From positions 3,061,902 through 3,125,901 of the forward strand of contig NC_087076.1 of the NCBI RefSeq assembly GCF_026151205.1: DNA of 64,000 nt. Direction: 5' to 3'. Origin of the DNA: Bolinopsis microptera. Taxonomy: Eukaryota > Ctenophora > Tentaculata > Lobata > Bolinopsidae. The notes under the pieces are model-generated. The model had not been told where the DNA came from and searched no databases. It saw only the letters and a list, made by a program, of their open reading frames with translations. The position numbers and the translations under genes were made by a program. Below are positions 1 to 9,535 of this stretch, one piece after another (position 1 is the stretch's first letter; each line of letters begins with the position of its first letter).

Positions 1-169
1 AAACTCTTCCATTGTTGAGAAGTGAGAACGTATATTGATGCTTTTCATACAAACAAGTTAAAACAAATTCTTTATGCCGTGCATCCTGGGTTTGGACAGG
101 ATATGCCCGCTTAAAATACTTCCATCGCTTTACACTACATAATTCTGAAACATATATTACATTTACAAT

Positions 170-562
170 CACAATGCTGGCAAGCATAACCGTTGCCCTT
201 ATATTCACAACACTATGTACCCCCTATACTATTATATCCCCTTTATTGTTTTCCAGGCATTAAGACTCATCGAAAGTAGTTCAGCAGGTATATTTAAGTT
301 CAAAACATTCTAATTCGATGTTAAAGATGACAGGAATAAGAAATAGTTATGTGGAGGTTTTTAAGAAATTTGCGCAAAATACGCGCCAGCATGTTATACG
401 AAATTAGGTAAAAAACCCAAAATCGCCATATTCAGGTGCCTTAAAAACCATGTTAAAATTGAGTTAGAGATCTGAAACTTTGCAGAGCGTCTAGACCTTG
501 TCCAAATCGACTGTAAACAAAATTTCATGTTGCAGGAGTATCGGGAAGTGGGTTTTCTGGAA
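170..562. repeat. Dispersed repeat, left copy
   Basis: This stretch matches 63522-64000 in the same orientation with scattered substitutions and small indels. Shared blocks include the opening around 'cacaatgctggcaagcat', the segment 'aggcattaagactcatcgaa' and the segment around 'aaatacgcgccagcatg'. No ORF or terminal structure is visible in either copy, so the family cannot be named. The right copy carries an expanded short tandem repeat that is only rudimentary here. Positions 1-169 show nothing recognisable. Confidence 0.8.
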
Positions 563-1617
563 CCCCTGTTTTACAACAGATTGTCGTGAAGCTATATATA
601 TATATATATGTATATATGTATAGACGCTTTTGCAGTAAATTGTAGCCTACATTTAAGTGTCCGTAGATTCAAAAGTATAAAAGATACAGTCATTTCGAAC
701 CACAGGTTTTAAAGATAATTGTTTATACTTTAGTTTACATTATATCGAAAAATAATTTATCGTCATCATCATCACTTGATGACGTCATCAATTTAAGTGT
801 TTTTAAGTCTTGATTTTTGACAAAATAACAACTTTTCAAATCGATTTTAAAGCATTAAGGAGTAATTTTATTCAAAATCTGAGGACATTTTCATCTTAGA
901 TAATTGTTCAAGCATTCTGAAAATCTACCGGAAAGTTTTCCTACCTTGCTCCTTCATAAAGATATTCGCTATTGAAGTTTGTGCTTTTTTGAAGAATAAT
1001 TTTATAAAAACACAAAAGTTGTGAATTAGTATTCTCTGGTGTTGGGCCATCCCTTGGGTTGTGGAGCTCAATTTTGCTTCCTAAAGGTCTAAATTGTGTT
1101 ATAGGCTAGTTTTAAAGTTGAAAATCGAAAAGTTGCACACGTGGGGACACGCCCAAATTCATTTAAAATAGCTAAAATCACTAAAAATTGTTATTTTCGC
1201 GATTTTTACCAACTTTGGAGTCCCGTTGTGATCCAAGTTCTTTTTGAAATCTTCTGAAACTTTTCATGCTTATCAAACTATATATTAAATAACACTATGC
1301 AAAAATTTATGGTGATTCAATATTTTATGCGCACGCAACGTCCGCTCAAAGTTTGCACGTGCGAAAGGTGAGAATTTTGCTCATTCGTGATTTCGAATAT
1401 ATTCTGCTTTCCCACGATATTAAAATGGCATTATATATGAATTTAATGCCAACTTGAATGAGTAAAAAGTGCTACATTCAGTCTGTTATTGACAGATATG
1501 CCTACCTAAACACAAGGAAACGTTTTCAAAGGTAAAATTTCGAAATCGTTGAAATTACCTCCTTATTAAGTTTCGACTGTGTAAATTATCCTGACATTAT
1601 AATCAAAAAGAGATGAT
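563..1617. other. AT-rich non-coding stretch
   Basis: No convincing coding frame, RNA gene or element border is visible. It contains a short (TA)n run near 596-610 and the 16-bp palindrome listed at 776-791. It may be the continuation of the dispersed repeat, but the right copy runs off the window before this can be compared. Confidence 0.5.
776..791. promoter_or_regulatory. Perfect 16-bp palindrome containing a CRE-type site
   Basis: TTGATGACGTCATCAA is its own reverse complement and contains TGACGTCA, the consensus bound by CREB/ATF bZIP dimers. There is no gene next to it, so any regulatory role is a guess; chance or part of a transposon terminus is equally possible. Confidence 0.3.
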
Positions 1618-1946
1618 ATTTGACCAAAACCCATAATCATGGGTAGAGTGAACCGCTGCCAGTGTCTCTCTTTTCCAAACAAAAGAAAATGATATTAATT
1701 TGAGGAACCGTCCGCAAATGCAAATTGATACCGAGAATGAAATCGGTCGCTCGCTTTTCCCATTCATTCACGGCTTACGTATTGTAATAAAGCTTATTGA
1801 ATGGGAAAAGCGAGCGACCGATTTCATTCTCGGTATCAATTTGCATTTGCGGACGGTTCCTCAAATTAATATCATTTTCTTTTGTTTGGAAAAGAGAGAC
1901 ACTGGCAGCGGTTCACTCTACCCATGATTATGGGTTTTGGTCAAAT
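1618..1946. repeat. Perfect 149-bp inverted repeat (foldback element or long hairpin)
   Basis: Positions 1618-1766 and 1798-1946 are exact reverse complements over all 149 bases, separated by a 31-nt loop (1767-1797). No mismatch was found reading both arms. The two short overlapping ORFs here are by-products of the symmetry and not genes. No convincing target-site duplication flanks the structure. It could be a snap-back MITE, a source of a long hairpin RNA, or a recent palindromic duplication. Confidence 0.9.
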
Positions 1947-2671
1947 AAATTATGCAATATCACAACATTACAATCAACAAAATAAATTTAATCGCAGAAT
2001 ATCAAACACAAATAATCGTAAATTAAACACAAAAAACAAATTAAACAAGCAATAAATGAATATACAAATGCGCATCCACTGACAACTTACTCCTTTATAA
2101 AATTAATTTTTGACAATAATTTTTTAGACGGTAATTTAATTGTTAATGGTTACTAATTTATAAATCACAAATAATAAATCAATACAAATTAATTACAAAT
2201 ACTAAAGTAATTAATAGATATTAGGTAACTTTATAACTGAAAAACGATATATGTCGATACAAATTACGAAATAATATTACTATTAGGTGATTGAAACATT
2301 TCAATAAATTCATCATAAATATCACTACCATATTTACTCCAAATATTTAATCTTGATTTATAAAACTTGACAAACTTGTTGCGCAATGCAGCTAACTTAA
2401 ATCGTTACGCAACCAATTTACCTAAAAGTTCGGTAACACAATTTTTGAAACCCTTAAGTGTCGAATTAATTTTGGCTAATCGTACTAATTGAGAAATAAA
2501 TATTCCGTGAGACAAATTATTTGGAACGTTTCCATCTAATAAAAGGATAAGATATAACTTTAAAATTATAATCTTTTCTTTTATCATATAATGTCACTCT
2601 AAACTTCCCTTGATAAATACTAATGTTTAAGTCTACTTCTAGAATTAGATAGCAACATTTGTTTCTTGTAG
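1947..2671. other. AT-rich spacer without recognisable genes
   Basis: Strongly A/T-rich sequence with many short A and T runs. The only ORF of note (60 codons, - strand, 2405-2587) has low-complexity AT-driven composition and no recognisable motif, so it is not called. Confidence 0.5.
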
Positions 2672-3984
2672 TGAGGTAGCTCTAGTAGGGACATTTAATG
2701 TCCGAACTGCTAGAGAAGGTTACAAGCGCCTTGAACTCGTGACTCAGTTTCTGGAGAGTGGCATGGAGATCCTTGGAATCCAAGAACATAGGATTGTCCA
2801 CCAGGAACCGATCAAGATCGAAAAGTTCAAGGAGGGGGTTAGCTTGGTAACTATTTCAGCATGGAGGAATGGAGCAGGAGCAGCCACTGGTGGAGTGGGC
2901 TTTCTGCTGACTAGAAGAGCATACAGCGCAATCAGCCTCATTAAACCCTATGGCTCAAGGGTGCTGACTATCTCTTTCAACGGAAATCCCAGACTCACAA
3001 CTATAACTGCCTATAGTCCTACCGAGGCAGCACTAGTTGAAGAAGCGGAGGATTTCCACCCTTAGACAGGCTATGAATGATGTGCCAGCGCACCACCTGC
3101 TGAATCGCTGATCACAGAGGGAGATATGAACGCCCGGCTTGGAAAGGAGAGTGAAGAAGATTCCCGTTGGTACTTTCATACTCGTACCAATCGGAATTGA
3201 GAGCTACTGAGAGACACTGCCCTGGAGTGTGATATGGAAATTACCAATATCCGCTTCAGAAAGAAGGTCAACAAGAGGTGGACCTTCTTATCCGATGGGA
3301 CACTTAACAAAGGTCAGATTGACTATATCCTCATACGGCGGAAGTGGAAAAACTCATTAAAGAACACTGAAGTTTACAACACTTTTCAGTCGTTGGGATC
3401 TGATCACAGAGTTGTAGTGTGTAAGATCAAAGTTAGCTTTAGGAAAGGACACAGGCCTCCGAAAAAAGTTAACTATGATTATAGTGCCCTGAAGTCGGAT
3501 GGTGAGCTTCAAAAAAAGTATGCAATTGAAGTTCGGAATAGATTCTCTGGCCTGGTAGAGGAGGATGATGGGGCCACTGAAAGCTACGGGAAGCTTATGG
3601 TTGCTATTGAGTATTGAGGCGGCAAACAAGAGCCTTCTGCCAAAGAAGACTCGACAAAAGCAGATTGACCCCTCAAGTGACCCAAGAGTGGACAGTGCAA
3701 GGAGGGGACTGTTCTTGGCCAAGGACCAATACCATCAGGAGCCTTGTGAGGAGAAGAGAGAGGAAGTCGCCACTAAAAAGGATTTGTTAAAGGCCTGCTA
3801 CAAAGAGGTAGAGGAGGAGATCCTGAAAGGAAAGATCAGGAAAGTTGAGGATACTGCTGATCGTTGTAAGAACAAGGAAAGCTGGAAGCTTGTCAACGAT
3901 ATTTCAGGAAGGACAAATCCCAGCTGTGGACTCGTGAAAGGGGGCAGCTCAACAGAACGTCTTGAGAACTGGAGGAAGCACTAG
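2672..3984 (+). pseudogene. Non-LTR retrotransposon, endonuclease half (RTE-like), broken
   Basis: The + strand encodes, in pieces, an apurinic-type endonuclease of the exonuclease/endonuclease/phosphatase fold as found at the N-terminus of RTE-like retrotransposon proteins. It starts around the motif GTFNVRTAREG (near 2687), passes IQEHR, GDMNARLG (near 3124) and GQIDYIL, and ends with SDHRVV (near 3400), which are the usual metal-binding and catalytic blocks. Downstream is the charged linker leading into the reverse transcriptase, ending at ENWRKH. The frame is broken at least three times: a stop at 3063-3065 with a frame change, an in-frame TGA at 3198-3200 where the family usually has Gly, and a frame change near 3600. 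The rest of the protein resumes at 14131, after the LTR element that interrupts it. Confidence 0.8.
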
Positions 3985-4711
3985 TGTAAAATAAGGTAGG
4001 CAACCAGACCAGTCCTCCCGAGGCGTACCGATGGTAAACAATGCCTGCTCACAAGTCTCTCACTACACACTATACTCTCAGTCGTTGTAGCGACTGACAA
4101 CTGCAATAACTCACAATAACTAAGTATTGAACTCTACGTTAATACGACAATCACGATAACTTGTATTGCCAATTACTCTGATATGACTACTACATACATG
4201 CAACTAAGTGCGGTACTGTGAAACAAACGGTTCAAATGCTACAATTCGGTCCTAAGCTAGAGTTGAACAAAGGAAACAGTTGAATCGAGTAATAACGTTC
4301 GAATGATGAATATAAAGATATTATCAACAATCACAACTTAAACTGTGGCAAGACGGGCCACGTTTGGCGTTCTAGATCAGCGGTTAACACTTTGATTAAA
4401 CACGTCACCTAAAGAGCTTTTCCAGAACTGACTCCAACGTGTCCAGAACTGCGTTAACGACCCGCGCCACGTGATACCACGTGGTCACCCACGTGGTACC
4501 GCGCGGCTCGGCCCAGCCATAAAACTATAACAAAACCTACACGCCCGACTATCACGTGCCCTACTTTACACAAATCTCTAAACCTAACTACTCTAAATCT
4601 ACACTAATCCTAACGGTTTTTCTTCACTTAACTGCAATATCCTAACTAAAACATGACTACTAAAAACTGCTTAAAGATCGCTGCAACCAGCCCACACATT
4701 ACACTATATCC
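3985..4711 (-). repeat. 3' LTR of the Ty3/gypsy-type element
   Basis: Matches 13410-14130 with one substitution (G/A at the tenth to eleventh base from the left edge) and 6 extra bases (TTGTAG) inside CAGTCG..CGACTG. Because genes run on the - strand, this left copy is the 3' LTR. Both copies read TGTAAAATAAG at the left edge. At the right edge identity continues through CTATATCC; a conventional TG..CA border on the - strand would instead fall at 4703. Confidence 0.9.
4468..4558. promoter_or_regulatory. Four CACGTG E-boxes in the LTR
   Basis: CACGTG hexamers lie at 4468-4473, 4478-4483, 4490-4495 and 4553-4558, and are repeated at equivalent positions in the other LTR (about 13887-13977). 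On the - strand a TATA-like ATAGTTTTATGG lies near 4520-4530. This looks like a bHLH-responsive LTR promoter/enhancer. The motif is observed; function is inferred. Confidence 0.45.
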
Positions 4712-5325
4712 CCCGGGAAGATTTAATCGATTTCGTCAATATCTCCAGGAGGTATTGACAAATTCGACTAAATCCCCCCCTTCCTCCTAAATCCTAAATA
4801 AATCCTAAAATTCCCTCTAAAACAACACCCTAAATAATATCCACAATAAATAAACAAATTACACGTACCCTAACGTGTCCAACTACAAGTATAACAATAC
4901 TTAAATAAATTAAAATAAATAAATTATGTAAAAAATATCAACATCAATCCCGTGATACAACTACCCATAAAAAAATTTCACGTGTTACAAATTTAAAAAT
5001 CTATATAAAAATACGTGTTACAACACGTACCAATTCTGAATATTAAAAACTTTACGTGAAACAACTCACGTCTTACAAACAAACAAATTTATAAAACTTC
5101 GTGACAACCTTCACGTAATAAAATTCAAATATTTAAAACAAATTTATAAATACAACTTGCTACCCTACTAATTGTCCTTCTCCTAATTGTCCTTCCTACT
5201 CTTCTTACTCCTTCTGCCCTGCTGTTCTTTTGAAGTTGAAGTCCACCATCCTCCGTCTCTCCGTCCCCATACCCGTTGTTGCACACCCTCCACAACCATA
5301 CTCATAACCAAGGTACCGTGCATCT
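4712..5325 (-). other. 3' untranslated region of the LTR element
   Basis: A/T-rich sequence between the extra ORF and the 3' LTR with no sustained reading frame. It has several scattered ACGTG-containing words and a purine tract on the - strand near 4773-4786 that could serve as a polypurine tract, though it lies about 60 bp from the LTR edge. Confidence 0.5.
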
Positions 5326-5800
5326 AGTCACGAACCTAACTTATATAACTATTTCCGTACACCTAGTTACGAACATACTTACCCAATTTTTTCCGTACAC
5401 CTAGTTACGAACATACTTACATAATTATATCCGTACTCCTAGTTACGAACATACTTACATAATTATTTTCCGTACACCTAGTTACGAACATACTTACACA
5501 ATTTTTTCCGTACTCCTAGTTACGAACATACTTACATAATTTTTTCCGTACTCCTAGTTACGAACATACTTACATAATTATATCCGTACTCCTAGTTACG
5601 AACATACTTACATAATCATTTTCCGTACACCTAGTTACGAACATACTTACACAATTTTTTCCGTACTCCTAGTTACGAACATACTTACATAATTATATCC
5701 GTACTCCTAGTTACGAACATACTTACATAATCATTTTCCGTACACCTAGTTACGAACATAACCTACACTACTCCATTCATTACTCCTAGGTACGAATGTC
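5326..5800. repeat. 38-39 bp tandem repeat (minisatellite)
   Basis: About eleven full copies plus degenerate ends of a unit containing ccgtac(a/t)cctagttacgaa followed by catacttacataatt and a T-rich spacer. Unit starts near 5355, 5393, 5431, 5470, 5508, 5546, 5584, 5623, 5661, 5699 and 5738 give a period of 38-39 bp. It ends at the stop codon of the extra ORF, so it occupies the 3' UTR of the LTR element. Confidence 0.9.
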
Positions 5801-7198
5801 CTACCTAAAGACTGCAAACCGATTGTGGAGGGTACACAACCTCGTCAGCCCCAGCATTCCTGCTACCAACATCTCTGGCGGGATCCTCTCTGCCTCCTCC
5901 GCCGTCTCTCTCAGCACTCTGATCTCTTGGACGTACCATCCCAGGAACTTCTTATTGCCTCTCATGTCCGACTTGTAGTGACCATGGCCTCTTCCTGGTG
6001 GCATCTCGCCCTCACTCACCAATCTTTCACACTCTTCTTTTATCTTCTCCACTAGGTACGCTCTCTGACCTCCTATCTGAATCTCGATGAATTTCATTAT
6101 AGCAATAACGTCCTCCCGCGTTCTCGCTTCCCTCATCTTCTTCTCCATCCATCCCTTCGAAACAGTCATCAGGTCTCTCCCGTGTTGCACCACCTCTTTG
6201 TCCTCGAACACGTCTCTCCTGATGCTTTCGTTAGCAGCCTTCTCCGTCTTAGACAGCTTGTCATCGTATTTGTCGAGACAAAACTTCTCCACCTGTCTGC
6301 TGCTGTAATAGTGGGTAGGTGGAGGGGGAGGAGGCCGTTCCTGATGGTACTGGTGGGTCCTTCTCCGCTGTGGTGACTGCTGCTCTCTGGTCTCCCTCAC
6401 TATTACTCTTCTCTTCTCTCCTCTCTGTTGTTCCCCTGCCACTGGTTCCTGTTTCTCTTCTTCTTTAGTTTTTTCTCTCACAGGACTCAGACTCACCTCT
6501 TCTTGGATCTCCACCAACATCTCCGTCTCCTCAGGGGCCTCTACCACCATCGGTTCCGCTTCATAAGCTCTCTTCGTTATCTTCAGAATTTCTCTTACTT
6601 CTTTCTCATTTTCTTTAATTAGCTGTTCCAGCTCCAGCCGCTTTGTCTCCAACTCCCTCTCCTTCAGATCCTCCTGCTCTTTCTTCTCTCTTTCCAGCTC
6701 CTCTAATCTCTTCCGTCTTTCCTCTGTCTTTTCCAGCTTCTCCAGCTCCTCTCTAGAATTCTTCTGTAGCTTCTCCAGCTCTTCCACTTCTTTCTTTTGC
6801 TTCCTTAGCTTTTCCTCCTTGGTCTCTACTCCATTACCACTCCTCACCATCTCTGAATATTGCAAGGTTCCGGAACTTTCCCCCCCTCCTAGATTTCTCT
6901 TAACTCCCTGTCTAATTCTCATCTCCTCACTCTCGTTAACCATAGCCTCATCAAACTCCCCGCTCCAGGTCCATTCTCTCGGGTCTTCATCCTTCCTCCA
7001 TTCTTTTTCTCCCTCCACTTCTTCTCTAGATTTCACCCTCCCCTTGTTCTTCTCTTTCACCTTCTCTATCTTTGCCTCAAATCTCAATCTTTTCTTCTGG
7101 GCCTTTTCCTCAATCTGGCACCGTCTGCAGAGCTCCTCCTCCAGCAGCTGCCCTTCCTCATCCTTTGTTCTCTTGCAGATGTAACATCTGTATGACAT
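5801..7198 (-). CDS. Extra ORF of the LTR element: zinc-binding and coiled-coil protein of unknown function
   Basis: A 465-residue ORF downstream of integrase, where some retroelements carry env or accessory genes. I chose the ATG at 7198 because the sequence after it starts with a compact four-cysteine motif (Cys 5, 8, 24, 27; CxxC-x15-CxxC), which could bind zinc. The frame is open to a further ATG at 7366, but that extension looks unlike protein. After the Cys motif comes a long Lys/Glu/Arg-rich stretch of several hundred residues expected to form coiled coil, then a Pro-rich patch and a more ordered C-terminal region of about 150 residues. There is no signal peptide or membrane anchor, so it is unlikely to be an envelope protein. 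I do not recognise the family. It could be a captured host gene or a structural partner of Gag. Confidence 0.65.
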   Translation of the reverse strand: MSYRCYICKRTKDEEGQLLEEELCRRCQIEEKAQKKRLRFEAKIEKVKEKNKGRVKSREEVEGEKEWRKDEDPREWTWSGEFDEAMVNESEEMRIRQGVKRNLGGGESSGTLQYSEMVRSGNGVETKEEKLRKQKKEVEELEKLQKNSREELEKLEKTEERRKRLEELEREKKEQEDLKERELETKRLELEQLIKENEKEVREILKITKRAYEAEPMVVEAPEETEMLVEIQEEVSLSPVREKTKEEEKQEPVAGEQQRGEKRRVIVRETREQQSPQRRRTHQYHQERPPPPPPTHYYSSRQVEKFCLDKYDDKLSKTEKAANESIRRDVFEDKEVVQHGRDLMTVSKGWMEKKMREARTREDVIAIMKFIEIQIGGQRAYLVEKIKEECERLVSEGEMPPGRGHGHYKSDMRGNKKFLGWYVQEIRVLRETAEEAERIPPEMLVAGMLGLTRLCTLHNRFAVFR

Positions 7199-7859
7199 TC
7201 TGAATCGTAAAAGTATTAAAGAAGAGTTACAGATAAAGCTGTAATCAACAAAAAAATTACATGACTTAGTAGTACGCGAAATGCCACAGCGTACTAAACT
7301 TAACATCTCCCGGGTAAGACACGGCAAAGGAATAACACTCTCATCACGTCCTACCCAAAAAGGCATCAGGAGTGAATCTCTACTGGATAAAAAATGCTAC
7401 GTCATGTAATCTCTACTCAAAATAATAAAATGAAGTCACCTCAAGTTGACATAAAATACATATGTGAAGTAAAAAAAAACCATCTAGACTAAACCTTATT
7501 GGCACAAGAATATTAAAAGTCAACTAAAGGCAAATCTAGGCATCAGGAGCGATGCTCTACCGGATTTAAAGGTGACTCACACTCTACACTCTACTCTACT
7601 CCACGATTCAACAACTAACTCCACCTCTCGCAAACTCTCCACTCTCCAGGGTAGCAAGCCCTCCTAAAAAAACACATACATCACTCAACCATATCAACCG
7701 ACATTAATGACACCAGGCATACCCTAAGCACGGCGGGAGATAAGAAATGCAACGATGACTACCTTCCACAGGTTCCAGGTAGTCTGCAAAACATGACAAC
7801 AATCGTCGTATCTGCCCGAGCAACAGGTAGTTAACTGGCATCCCGTGACCAGCAATTCT
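7199..7859 (-). other. Spacer between integrase and the extra ORF
   Basis: Non-coding. It contains an imperfect repeat, 'gcatcaggag' followed by gtgaatctctactggat or cgatgctctaccggat, near 7365-7385 and 7548-7564. Perhaps it holds a splice acceptor or internal promoter for the extra ORF; nothing decisive is visible. Confidence 0.4.
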
Positions 7860-9533
7860 CTAAAACCCAAGTTTTCTCTTTACCCTCTTCAATACCACAT
7901 TAATTCTTGACACCGGTCTATAGTAATCCGGCCTCTTTAACTGAGCTCTATTTCTTAGAGAACGTCCTCCACTGGCTACAGGCGTACTCTGTTCATCAGG
8001 TGAGTAAGCTAGTGTATTGTTGCTCTCCCCCAGCTCGACAGGACTTAAACTATCCTCTATCTCGGATGTAGGTTCCTCAACCCCTCTGCTCCACCCGGGT
8101 GTGTAGAAAGATCCAAAACTTGATCCCGTCTCCTGGATCGGTGATGAATTATGAACCGGAGTGTTAACCCTAGCTGGTGTCTGAGGGTCATGTTGGATTG
8201 AAATTTCCTGATTTTCCGTTCTGAAAGGAAGTGTGTACTCAGGTGACAGAGGTTCGTCAGGAATTTCAATTCTCTGATTAGATACAGTGCTCTCTCGAAT
8301 CACAGGATCCCTTCTCTCTACTTGCTCAGGCATCCACAACTCCTCGTCACTACTGCTATCACTATCATCACTATCACTTTTCACCGTATCTCTCCTCTTA
8401 GGCTCCGCAGTGTTGCTACTGCCATCACGAATCACTACTCTTTTCTCCGAGAATCTGTTCATCTCGTAGTGCTTCATTTTGCAAATGTTCGTGACCCTCT
8501 CCAACCCAGGTCCGTACTCCACCACATACAAGTGATCATTTAAAACCTTCTTCACTCTACATGGACCCCTAAATCGCGGAGCAAACTTGTGTTTAGGACA
8601 TTGCACTAACACGAAACAAAAGTCGTTCTCCTTAAAGTAAGGACCATGCAGGTTTCGATCATGTTGCCTCTGTGCATACATGAAATCTACATTCGCACTC
8701 TCTCTCACTCTCCTGATGATTCTCTTCATTTCTCTGTGAAGCTCGTACGCCTCCCTGGCAGCGGCGTTCCTCGTATCTGGCTGATGCTGTTCTCTATCAT
8801 CTAACATCAGATTCAACGGCAAGTTGACCTCTCTGCCAAATATCATCTTGTGAGCAGAATACCCAGTTCTCCGGTTCTTCAAACAGTTCAAGGCAAATGT
8901 ACTCTTGTCCAGGTACATGTCCCAACAGTGCTCCTTTCCCCTAGGAATGCATGCTCGCAATGCTCGATTAGTTCTCTTGTTGTTGCTCTCAGCACGGGCC
9001 GTGCTAGACGCTTTATAGGATGTCCCGTGAGTTTTCTTACACTCGAAAAACTCCCAAACTTCCTTGAAGAATTCAGCTCTGAATCCGGGGTGATTATCCA
9101 CAATCAATTCCCGACACATTCCGAACTTTAATACCCAGTTCTTCATTATTGCTGCTATATTCTCCTTAGCAGTCTGACTCTTGACTGGAACGGCTACCAG
9201 ATAGTTCGACCAGGCATCAGAGATAGTAAGGATGTATCGATATCCTCGGGGTGTTCTCTGATTTACTGTCGGTACTATGTGATCAATCACAATAGCGTCA
9301 TTGAAATGATGGAAGAATAAATGTTTGAGCGGTGCTTTCAGATAAGCTTTCGGCTGCTTCATCTCTCCGCATCTTATGCACGCTTTGATGTACATTTTGA
9401 AGTCCTGCTCCATCTTCGGCCAGTAGAAGTACTCCCTGCATTTCTCCACACAGGTGCTGATTCCCGGATGACAGTTGGTGATGTTGTCGTGAAACAGTCT
9501 CATGATCTCCTCTTCATAGCTGTCTGGTATCAC
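7860..9533 (-). CDS. Integrase of the Ty3/gypsy-type element
   Basis: Retroviral-type integrase, which joins element cDNA ends to host DNA. Within the listed frame an N-terminal HHCC zinc module is visible (His 15, His 22, Cys 52, Cys 55), then the catalytic core with Asp 84 (IDHI), Asp 146 (VDNHPGF) and Glu 182 (RAESNN), exactly 35 residues between the last two as in the D,D-35-E family. A GPY/F-like module follows (RFRGPCRVKK, around residue 340). The C-terminal tail of about 180 residues is Ser/Pro/acidic. There is no ATG at the left border: position 9533 is a GTG, and the frame is open further upstream, so the protein is probably made as part of Pol by a -1 shift from the protease frame near 9545, or the join is a mutation. 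All catalytic residues are present. Confidence 0.9.
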   Translation of the reverse strand: MIPDSYEEEIMRLFHDNITNCHPGISTCVEKCREYFYWPKMEQDFKMYIKACIRCGEMKQPKAYLKAPLKHLFFHHFNDAIVIDHIVPTVNQRTPRGYRYILTISDAWSNYLVAVPVKSQTAKENIAAIMKNWVLKFGMCRELIVDNHPGFRAEFFKEVWEFFECKKTHGTSYKASSTARAESNNKRTNRALRACIPRGKEHCWDMYLDKSTFALNCLKNRRTGYSAHKMIFGREVNLPLNLMLDDREQHQPDTRNAAAREAYELHREMKRIIRRVRESANVDFMYAQRQHDRNLHGPYFKENDFCFVLVQCPKHKFAPRFRGPCRVKKVLNDHLYVVEYGPGLERVTNICKMKHYEMNRFSEKRVVIRDGSSNTAEPKRRDTVKSDSDDSDSSSDEELWMPEQVERRDPVIRESTVSNQRIEIPDEPLSPEYTLPFRTENQEISIQHDPQTPARVNTPVHNSSPIQETGSSFGSFYTPGWSRGVEEPTSEIEDSLSPVELGESNNTLAYSPDEQSTPVASGGRSLRNRAQLKRPDYYRPVSRINVVLKRVKRKLGF

Positions 9534-9535
9534 GA

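Noticed and set aside
5326-5800. CRISPR-like appearance of the 38-bp array
   Set aside because: Units are contiguous and vary over their whole length with no unique spacers; the context is a eukaryotic retroelement.
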